Of a stretch of DNA of 64,000 nucleotides, positions 33,426 to 42,300 are shown one piece after another. Position 1 is the first letter of the stretch; each line of letters starts with the position of its first letter. The position numbers and the translations under genes are program-made. Under the pieces are notes generated by a model. The model worked only from the letters and a program-made list of their open reading frames with translations, did no database searches and was not told the origin of the DNA. The stretch comes from Channa striata (Eukaryota; Chordata; Actinopteri; Anabantiformes; Channidae), in the NCBI GenBank assembly GCA_033026295.1, contig CM065189.1:3253851-3317850 (forward strand), written 5' to 3'.

Positions 33426-33942
33426 GCGGTAACAGATCGATGGCGCTTGGAATGGGTCTTTTTTTTCTCCTCTTTTAGTGCGCAGGTTTATTGGAAACAT
33501 TCTGTCGTCAGTTTGCGAGGATACGAGCAGTACATCACCAGAGGCACAGAAATCACTGTTCAGAACACTCACGTTTTTTTCACAGTTTGTCAGTTTATTT
33601 CGTACATCACATGCAAAGAAAACACGGTTTCCTCGCAGCGCATCTCAGTGATCTGGACCCATTCATAAGGGCAGCGCAGCGTGACAGGCCGGGCACTCGT
33701 GAACCGTGTCAAGCGGCGAGCCATCAGAAACGAGTCAGCGGGCACCTATGGGTACAGAAACGATAGGGAAAAAAAAAATTCTGGGCTAAAATAGCGGAAA
33801 AATGTCGCCTCGTCTGTGTTGTCTCCCATCTCTGTACTGTCAACCCACCCAAGAAATGTGGAAATCACTGAGTCAGCATGTGGTCAACATAAACGTTTTT
33901 AATTGTTGTTCACACACAAATACAAAAAAAGCGTTCGTGCCT
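33426..33942. other. Intergenic spacer, no gene seen
   Basis: AT-richer than the flanking genes. It holds two minus-strand AATAAA candidates (TTTATT at about 33,487 and 33,593) and a minus ATTAAA near 33,897, which could end the minus gene that stops at 33,943. Short plus-strand open frames lack protein-like composition. Confidence 0.5.
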
Positions 33943-34738
33943 TTAGTCACTGTGCCAAACACAAGCAGCTCCCTCTCGCTCACACGGGCGGTCGAGTACC
34001 TCGGATGCCATTTTTGTATCTTCGTGTTGTTCACGTGTCGCGTCCGCGGCCGTCACGTACGCGTGAAGCCTGCGAAGGGGGTTGGACTGGGGCAGCCCGA
34101 AAAATCCAGGGTCTTCTCTAGGATCAAGTGATCTGAGCCACTCGAGGGGAGTGCAGGATTCGGGCAGGCTCACCAAAGCCGCCGTGTTGAGCAGCTGAGC
34201 AGCTTCTATCCAGTGCAGTCGGTCGTATCTCCCCTCTGTCACGAACACAACGGCGTGGCGAGGGTAGAGAGGCTTATCTTGAAGATCGGATCTGTCGACC
34301 AACCATTGACGGAAATCACCGTGAACCGCTGAGTTGCGGAAGTAGGTTTCACGTCCTCTTGCAGAGAGGTGTGCGCGTGCGTGATGTCCTTGGTGCGTTT
34401 GTGCGGTTTCATACTGTCCATGCGCATCTTCCAAACGTCCCTTATGTTTCCCTCCAGGGGACACCAAGTGAGGACGTGTAGCCGCGATGACCTGTGATCA
34501 TCTCTCAGGGTGCGGAGAATGGGAGCAGCTTTCCCGTAAAGCCCAAGTTCCTCCCTTGGGATGGTGGAAAAGGGCCGGTAGGCATGATAGACCTGCAGAT
34601 GTGAGCACAACTCATCTAGGTCTCCGTGCCCAAGGAGCATGATGAAATCGGGACCAAGAGAAAACCCCCAAGGTCCCCTTCTTTGTAATCCAGAACAGAT
34701 TGTGGACTTAGGTAGCAAATAAGGCCTCTAGTAGACAT
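33943..34738 (-). pseudogene. Unknown viral-type protein, about 260 residues, two frameshifts
   Basis: ATG at 34,736-34,738 (MSTRGLICYLSPQSVLDYK). A shift near 34,655 leads into SLGPDFIMLLGHGDLDELC..., open to about 34,375, and a second shift leads into YFRNSAVHGDFRQWLVDRSD..., open to the stop at 33,943. Between shifts the frames are long and free of stops. Composition is well mixed, with several Trp and Tyr residues and no membrane span. The base composition is nearer 50% GC, lower than the nuclease gene. The family is not recognised. Its 5' end overlaps or abuts the start of the next plus-strand gene. Confidence 0.5.
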
Positions 34739-34750
34739 CTTTCATTTCAG

Positions 34751-35635
34751 GGTTGCTTCAATAGGTGGACATCTAGAGGTCCACGACACGGTCGGCCACT
34801 GTCAGCACGGCAAGCCCTGCGCCATCGCCTGTCCCTCCGACAAAAGACGGAGGCGCCTCGCTGTGGCCCGGTCTGGTTCGGAGGACGAGCTGTGGTGGGG
34901 AGAGGAGTGGAAAGGCGTTCAAATCAAGGTACGACACCTCTCGACAACCTCTGTGTGAACCGTCAAAAAAATTCAACATCGAGTCCCCTTCCGTGTCTCA
35001 CCCGCGTGCGTTCGCGGGGAGAGAGTCCGGCGATGATAAGTCCCGGCGTGATGATCGCCGACCGCCTGAGAACCCGTCCCTCGCGGGGTGCAGGAATCGG
35101 TACCGCGTGACCGTCGAGGGAAGCGACGCCACGGGATACCCGCCGGGAGCGTGCTGGAGGGTCCGGCGAAGAAGGTCCGGATGGAGATCGCTAGACCTAC
35201 CCCGCCTGGTCGGCCAGCGTGCAAACACCTGTCCAGGTCCACGGTGATCCCGTGGTCGTGGGCCAGCGCACGGAGATCCAGTGCGAGGGCCGGGTGGGGC
35301 CTGTTCGGCGAAGTGTTCTGGCTGACGAGCCCGTGTCGAGAGGAGGGGCGTGTAAGAACGACCTCGGAGAGGAGGCCGGCAGGCTATTCGGCGAGACAAC
35401 GTTAACACGACCCTGGTGGAAAAGCGCGCTGGGCGACCCGCTGTCCAAGACGCTGGTCTTGGATCCCGTTGTGGAATCTGACCTAAAAGGCGCCTTCTTC
35501 TGCAAGCTGGAATCAACCCGTCGGAACGATGTCGTGAGCGTGTTTCTCGAGGCCAGGAGGGATGGGACCGAGGGCACGACGAATAACGGCCATCGGGAGA
35601 GCGAGCCTCGAGCAGCGACTCGAGGGCCGCGGTGA
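34751..35635 (+). pseudogene. Unknown protein whose 3' end seeds the downstream tandem array
   Basis: Coding-like segments: HDTVGHCQHGKPCAIAC and SGSEDELWWGEEWKGVQI (about 34,780-34,930), then YDTSRQPLCEPSKKF to RYRVTVEGSDATGYPPG (about 34,930-35,150), then GPAKKVRMEIARPTPPG (35,160-35,210), then DPVVVGQRTEIQCEG to FFCKLESTRRNDVVSVFLEA (35,219-35,560), ending SEPRAATRGPR and TGA at 35,633-35,635. At least three shifts. The start is uncertain; TTTCATTTCAG at 34,741-34,751 could be a splice acceptor, with the true 5' end elsewhere. The Cys pairs near the N-terminus and beta-rich segments could suit a secreted or surface protein, but I do not recognise it. AATAAA is at 35,787. Confidence 0.45.
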
Positions 35636-37925
35636 AATCGGGAAAGGCTCGCGGGTCGGTGTTCATTCACTCCGTTTGACGGATGGAAAATGTAGCGAGA
35701 AACTGCCAGAAGAGCCGCTTTGTAACCCACGTTCACAACACCTGACAAAAAGTGGTCGCACAGCAGATTTGTACAAAGCAAATTCCAATAAAGCTGCGTT
35801 TGAAAACTTTAACGGCCGCGCCTGAGTTTCTACCCCACTGCGTCTGTCCTCGAGCTGCGACTCGGGGGTCGCGGTGAAATCGAGAAAGGCTCGGTGTTCA
35901 TTCACTCCGTTTGACGGATGTAAAATGTAGCAAGAGCGAGCCTCGAGCAGCGACTCGAGGGCCGCGGTGAAAGAGAGAAAGGCTCGGTGTTCATTCACTC
36001 CGTTTGACGGATGTAAAATGTAGCAAGAGCGAGCCTCGAGCAGCGACTCGAGGGCCGCGGTGAAAGAGAGAAAAGCTCGGTGTTCATTCACTCCGTGTGA
36101 CGGATGTAAAATGTAGGGAGAGCGAGCCTCGAGCAGCTTTGTAAGGCACGTTCACAACACATGACAAAAAGTGGTCGCACAGCAGATTTGTGCAAAGCAA
36201 AGTCCAATGGAACTGCGTTTGAAAACTTTAACGTCCGCGCCTGAGTTTCTACCCCACTGCGTCTGTCCTCGAGCTGCGACTCGGGGGTCGCGGTGAAATC
36301 GAGAAAGGCTCGCGGGTTGGTGTTCATTCACTCCGTGTGACGGATGTAAAATGTAGCGAGCGAGCTCGAGCAGCGACTCGAGGGCCGCGGTGAAAGAGAG
36401 AAAGGCTCGGTGTTCATTCACTCCGTGCGACGGATGTAAAATGTAGGGAGAGCGAGCCTCGAGCAGCTTTGTAAGGCACGTTCACAACACATGACAAAAA
36501 GTGGTCGCACAGCAGATTTGTCCAAAGCAAAGTCCAATAGAACTGCGTTTGAAAACTTTAACGGCCGCGCCTGAGTTTCTACTCCACTGCGTCTGTCCTC
36601 TAGCTGCGACTCGAGGGCCGCGGTGAAAGCGAGAAAGGCTCGGTGTTCATTCATGTGACGGATGTAAAATGTAGGGAGAGCGAGCCTCGAGCAGCTTTGT
36701 AAGGCACGTTCACAACACATGACAAAAAGTGGTCGCACAGCAGATTTGTGCAAAGCAAAGTCCAATGGAACTGCGTTTGAAAACTTTAACGTCCACGCCT
36801 GAGTTTCTACCCCACTGCGTCTGTCCTCGAGCTGCGACTCGGGGGTCGCGGTGAAATCGAGAAAGGCTCGCGGGTTGGTGTTCATTCACTCCGTTTGACG
36901 GATGTAAAATGTAGCGAGAGTGAGCCTCGAGCAGCGACTCGAGGGCCGCGGTGAAAGAGAGAAAGGCTCGGTGTTCATTCACTCCGTGTGACGGATGTAA
37001 AATGTAGGGAGAGCGAGCCTCGAGCAGCTTTGTAAGGCACGTTCACAACACATGACAAAAAGTGGTCGCACAGCAGATTTGTGCAAAGCAAAGTCCAATA
37101 GAACTGCGTTTGAAAACTTTAACGGCCGCGCCTGAGTTTCTACTCCACTGCGTCTGTCCTCGAGCTGCGACTCGAGGGCCGCGGTGAAAGCGAGAAAGGC
37201 TCGGTGTTCATTCACGTGACGGATGTAAAATGTAGGGAGAGCGAGCCTCGAGCAGCTTTGTAAGGCACGTTCACAACACATGACAAAAAGTGGTCGCACA
37301 GCAGATTTGTGCAAAGCAAAGTCCAATGGAACTGCGTTTGAAAACTTTAACGTCCGCGCCTGAGTTTCTACCCCACTGCGTCTGTCCTCGAGCTGCGACT
37401 CGGGGGTCGCGGTGAAATCGAGAAAGGCTCGCGGGTTGGTGTTCATTCACTCCGTGTGATGGATGTAAAATGTAGCGAGAGCGAGCCTCGAGCAGCGACT
37501 CGAGGGCCGCGGTGAAAGAGAGAAAGGCTCGGTGTTCATTCACTCCGTGCGACGGATGTAAAATGTAGGGAGAGCGAGCCTCGAGCAGCTTTGTAAGGCA
37601 CGTTCACAACACATGACAAAAAGTGGTCGCACAGCAGATTTGTCCAAAGCAAAGTCCAATAGAACTGCGTTTGAAAACTTTAACGTCCGCGCCTGAGTTT
37701 CTACCCCACTGCGTCTGTCCTCGAGCTGCGACTCGAGGGCCGCGGTGAAAGCGAGAAAGGCTCGGTGTTCATTCACGTGACGGATGTAAAATGTAGCGAG
37801 AAACTGCCAGAAGAGCAGCTTTGCAACGCACGTTCACAAGACACGACCAAAAGTGGTCGCACAGCAGATTTGTCCAAAGCAAAGTCCAATAGAGCTGCAT
37901 TTGAAAACATTAACGGCCACGCATG
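35590..37925. repeat. Tandem array of a gene 3' end and 3' UTR (alternating about 330- and 230-bp units)
   Basis: The landmark CACGTTCACAACAC occurs at about 35,728, 36,148, 36,478, 36,707, 37,038, 37,268, 37,597 and 37,829, giving spacings near 420, 330, 229, 331, 230, 329 and 232. The higher-order unit is therefore about 560 bp. Units contain GAGCGAGCCTCGAGCAGC, which is the last coding part of the gene ending at 35,635, plus its stop and downstream sequence. The first unit has CCAATAAAGCTGCG with a polyadenylation signal (35,787-35,792). Later units read CCAATGGAACTGCG or CCAATAGAACTGCG and have lost it. Open minus-strand frames across the array are by-products of the repeats. Confidence 0.9.
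35787..35792 (+). terminator. Polyadenylation signal AATAAA, only intact copy in the array
   Basis: AATAAA 152 bp after the stop at 35,635. The equivalent position in the other seven units is AATGGA, AATAGA or similar. Confidence 0.6.
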
Positions 37926-38049
37926 AGTTTCTACTCCACTGTGTCTGTCCTCTGACGTCGGCTCACGGGGGCATACCACCACTCATACGTGCCACCCCGC
38001 TGGCCCGGTGTCGCTCGCTCGGTGTCGCTCGCTCTCGCTCGGTGTCGCC
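37926..38049 (+). other. Junction segment with GGTGTCGCTCGCTC repeats
   Basis: A short stretch between the gene-tail array and GC-rich block 2. It holds three copies of GGTGTCGCTCGCTC or a truncated form (38,008-38,048). No gene was seen. It meets block 2 at GGGGTGTTTTTAAATCG, exactly where block 2 becomes alignable with blocks 1 and 3. Confidence 0.6.
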
Positions 38050-39390
38050 GGGGTGTTTTTAAATCGATACCCCCCGGGGGGAAGGGAGCCGTATTCGGGG
38101 GAAGGGAGCCGTATTCGACACGGGGAGTTGGCCCAAAAGTCGTTTTTGGGGCTGTTCGCGCACCCTCCACCTCGCGTCCACCGGGGCTGTTTCCCAGCGC
38201 ATGCGCGTCCTCTCTCTCTTTCTTTCATCTCTCTTTCTTTCATCTCTCCTCCCCCATATCACCCCATCTGTCCTCCCCCCCCCATCTTTCCTCCTCCCCC
38301 ATCTCTTCTCACCCCCCCTCGACCCACCCCGGCCCGCGCATGCGCTTCAGACTCTCATCTCTCATCTCTCTCTCTCTCTCTCTCCTTCTTCTCTCTCTCT
38401 CTCTTTCTCTCTCCCCCTCCCTCCCTACTCTCAATCCCCCCCCGGGTCCCTCCGACCCGAGGCCACGGGCCTCGCGAGGAACGGGGCGTCCCGGACTCTC
38501 TGAGACAGGGCCCGGGAGGTTTACGATCCGGGGTCCGCGAGGCCCGAGGAGACGGGACGTCGGGGCGCGGAGTCAGGCCCGAGAAGGTCCTCCATCCCGA
38601 TGTCCCGGGTCCGCCAGGCCCCTAGGGAGGCAGCGCGCCCGGCCGCGAGGAGTCAGGGTCCGAGAATGTCCTCTATCCTGGGGTCCCCGAGGCCCCACAG
38701 CAGACGTGCAGAGTCTGAGCCCAGGTCCAGGGGTCCCTCAGACCCCGCAGCGGAGGGGACGTCGGGAAGGTCCCTCAGACCCTGCAGCGGAGGGGACGTC
38801 GGTAAGGTCCGCTAGAGCCGGCGGGGTCTCTCTGACCCCGCAGCGCAGGGGGCGTCGGTAAGGTCCGCTAGAGCCGGCGGGGTCCCTCTGACCCCGCAGC
38901 GGAGGGGACGTCGGGAAGGTCCGCTGCAGCGGTCGGGGTCCCTCGGACCCCCAGCGGAGGGGACGTCGGGGGGGTCCCTCAGACCCCGCAGCGGAGGGGA
39001 CGACGGGGGGTCCCTCTGACCCCGCAGCGGAGGGGACGTCGGGAAGGTCCGCTGCAGCGGTCGGGGTCCCTCGGACCCCCAGCGGAGGGGACGTCGGGGG
39101 GGTCCCTCAGACCCCGCAGCGCAGGGGACGACGGGGGGTCCCTCTGACCCCGCAGCGGAGGGGACGTGGGTAAGGTCCGCTGGAGCGGTCGGGGTCCCTC
39201 GGACCCCCCAGCGGAGCGGACGTCGGGAAAGTCCCTCAGACCCCCCAGCGGAGGGGACTTGGGTAAGCTCCGCTGGAGCGGGCGGGGTCCCTCTGACCCC
39301 GCAGCGCAGGGAACGTGGGGAAGGTCCGCTGCAGCGGGCGGGGTCCCTCGGACCCCCGAGTCAACACCCGAAGAGTGTGCAGTGCAAGGG
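38050..39390 (+). mobile_element. GC-rich block, copy 2 (forward), right terminus of the element
   Basis: Same order as block 1 read on its minus strand, but without the first about 85 bp (the CCCTCGTGC end), which is replaced by the insert. Parts: GTGTTTTTAAATCGA; a tandem AAGGGAGCCGTATTCG duplication (38,081-38,116); a CT-rich tract (38,205-38,432) with GCGCATGCGC at 38,197-38,206 and 38,336-38,345; GC-rich diverged repeats (38,440-38,735); a hairpin subrepeat array (38,735-39,360); and the terminus GAGTGTGCAGTGCAAGGG, followed directly by satellite ATAAAAGG. The last 36 bases are the exact reverse complement of 10,092-10,127. Long open frames here are low-complexity products of the repeats. 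Confidence 0.75.
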
Positions 39391-42300
39391 ATAAAAGGAT
39401 GGTTGAATTACATGCATTTACTGTCTTTTAAGGAAACATCCCACAAGTTTATTTTCAGTCTCTCCTGAGTGGATTTACGCTAAATAAGAAGGCAGACACA
39501 GTTTTATTTGACTTTGGTGCAGAAAATGTTCAATACAAGCTTGGATTCAAAACAGCATTTCTCGCTGAGAAAAGGCGATTGCGAGCATAAAAGGATTCTT
39601 CAATTACATGCATTTACTATCTTTTAAGGAAACATCCCACAACGATATTTATATGTTCTGCTGACTGGATTTAGGCTAAATAAGAAGGCGGACACAGTTT
39701 TATTTGACTTTGGTGCAGAAATTGTTCAATACAAGCTTGGCTTCAAAACAGCATTTCTCGCTGAGAAAAGGCGATTGCGAGCATAAAAGGATTCTTCAAT
39801 TACATGCATTTACTGTCTTTTAAGGAAACATCCCACAAGCTTGTTTTTATGTTCTGCTGACTGGATTTAGGCTAAATAAGAAGGCAGACACAGTTTTATT
39901 TGACTTTGGTGCAGAAATTGTTCAATACAAGCTTGGCTTCAAAACAGCATTTTCTCGCTGAGAAAAGGCGATTGCGAGCTTAAAAGGATGCTTGAATTAC
40001 CTGCATTTACTGTCTTTTAAGGAAACATCCCACAAGCTTATTTTCAGTCTCTCCTGAGTGGATTTAGGCTAAATAAGAAGGCAGACACAGTTTTATTTGA
40101 GTTTGGTGCAGAAATTGTTCAATACAAGCTCGGCTTCAAAACAGCATTTTCTCGCTGACTAAAGGCGATTGCGAGCATAAAAGGATGCTTGAATTACATG
40201 CATTTACTGTCTTTTAAGGAAACATCCTACAAGTTTATTTTCAGTCTCTCCTGAGTGGATTTATGCTAAATAAGAAGGCAGACACAGTTTTATTTGACTT
40301 TGGTGCAGAAATTGTTCAATACAAGCTTTTCTTCAAAACAGCATTTCTCGCTGAGAAAAGGCGATTGCGAGCATAAAAGGATGCTTGAATTACATGCATT
40401 TACTGTCTTTTAAGGAAACATCCCACGAGCTTGTTTTTATGTTCTGCTGACTGGATTTAGGCTAAATAAGAAGGCAGACAGAGTTTTATTTGAGTCTGGT
40501 GCCAAATTGTTCAATACAAGCTTGGCTTCAAAACAGCATTTTCTCGCTGAGAAAAGGCCATTGCGAGCATAAAAGGATGCTTGAATTACATGCATTTACT
40601 GTCTTTTAAGGAAACATCCCACAAGCTTGTTTTTATGTTCTGCTGACTGGATTTAGGCTAAATAAGAAGGCAGAAACAGTTTTATTTGACTTTGGTGCAG
40701 AAATTGTTCAATACAAGCTTGGCTTCAAAACAACATTTTCTCGCTGAGAAAAGGCGATTGCGAGTATAAAAGGATGCTTGAATTACATGCATTTACTGTC
40801 TTTTAAGGAAACATCCCACAAGCTTATTTTCAGTCTCTCGTGAGTGGATTTAGGCTAAATAAGAAGGCAGACACAGTTTTATTTGAGTTTGGTGCAGAAA
40901 TTGTTCAATACAAGCTCGGCTTCAAAACAGCATTTTCTCGCTGAGTAAAGGCGACTGCGAGCATAAAAGGATGCTTGAATTACATGCATTTACTGTCTTT
41001 TAAGGAAACATCCCACAACGATATTTATATGTTCTGCTGAGTGGATTTAGGCTAAATAAGAAGGCAGACACAGTTTTATTTGACTTTGGTGCAGAAATTG
41101 TTCAATACAAGCTCTGCTTCAAAACAGCATTTTCTCGCTGAGAAAAGGCGATTCCGAGCATAAAAGGATGCTTGAATTACATGCATTTACTGTCTTTTAA
41201 GGAAACATCCCACAAGCTTATTTTCAGTCTCTCCAGGGTGGATTTAGGCTAAATAAGAAGGCAGACACAGTTTTATTTGACTTTGGTCCGGAAATTGTTC
41301 AATACAAGTTTGGCTTCAAAACAGCATTTTCTCGCTGAGAAAAGGCGATTGCGAGCATAAAAGGATGCTTGAATTACATGCATTTACTGTCTTTTAAGGA
41401 AATATCCCACAAGCTTGTTTTTATGTTCTGCTGACTGGATTTAGGCTAAATAAGAAGGCAGACACAGTTTTATTTGACTTTGGTGCAGAAATTGTTCATC
41501 ACAAGCTTGGCTTCAAAACAGCATTTTCTCGCTGAGAAAAGGCGATTGCGAGCATAAAAGGATGCTTGCATTTACTGTCTTTTAAGGAAACATCCCACAA
41601 GCTTATTTTCAGTCTCTCCTGAGTGGATTTAGGCTAAATAAGAAGGCAGACACAGTTTTATTTGAGTTTGGTGCAGAAATTGTTCAATACAAGCTCGGCT
41701 TCAAAACAGCATTTTCTCGCTGACTAAAGGCGATTGCGAGCATAAAAGGATGCTTGAATTACATGCATTTACTGTCTTTTAAGGAAACATCCCACAAGTT
41801 TATTTTCAGTCTCTCCTGAGTGGATTTACGCTAAATAAGAAGGCAGACACAGTTTTATTTGACTTTGGTGCAGAAATTGTTCAATACAAGCTTGGCTTCA
41901 AAACAGTATTTCTCGCTGAGAAAAGGCGATTGCGAGCATAAAAGGATTCTTCAATTACATGCATTTACTATCTTTTAGGAAACATCCCACAACGATATTT
42001 ATATGTTCTGCTGACTGGATTTAGGCTAAATAAGAAGGCAGACACAGTTTTATTTGACTTTGGTGCAGAAATTGTTCAATACAAGCTTGGCTTCAAAACA
42101 GCATTTTCTCGCTGAGAAAAGGCGATTGCGAGCATAAAAGGATGCTTGAATTACCTGCATTTACTGTCTTTTAAGGAAACATCCCACTAGCTTATTTTCA
42201 GTCTCTCCTGAGTGGATTTACGCTAAATAAGAAGGCAGACACAGTTTTATTTGAGTTTGGTGCAGAAATTGTTCAATACAAGCTCGGCTTCAAAACAGCA

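Larger units (their letters stand above)
19993..39390. mobile_element. Herpesvirus-like/piggyBac composite element, right-end fragment (Teratorn-like, provisional)
   Basis: About 19.4 kb of mostly non-satellite DNA holding closely packed, intron-poor genes on both strands, each with its own AATAAA-type signal. They include a piggyBac transposase and a FEN1/XPG-type nuclease. The right end closes with GC-rich block 2 and the terminus CAGTGCAAGGG. The left end is cut at 19,992/19,993, nine bases beyond the stop of the first gene, so a terminus is missing there. Herpesvirus-like elements carrying a piggyBac transposase are known in teleosts as Teratorn; this resemblance rests on gene content and layout only. 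No polymerase, terminase or portal gene is visible in this fragment. Frameshifts cut almost every gene. Confidence 0.65.

Noticed and set aside
34773..34979. 68-codon minus-strand frame
   Set aside because: The plus strand here has a more protein-like reading that leads into the gene ending at 35,635, so I treat the minus frame as a shadow, though not with certainty.
35663..37776. Minus-strand frames of 70-155 codons repeated through the 3' tail array
   Set aside because: The array derives from the plus-strand gene end; the minus frames repeat with the units and break at unit edges.
37989..38861. 290-codon plus-strand open frame in block 2
   Set aside because: Same low-complexity origin as the block 1 frame; it spans the junction, the CT tract and hairpin repeats.
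10092..39390. A single 29-kb transposon bounded by the inverted GTGCAAGGG ends
   Set aside because: The ends are perfect inverted repeats, but the flanking satellites are in opposite orientations with no shared target duplication, and a full block plus 7.9 kb of satellite lies inside. Two separate block copies explain it better.
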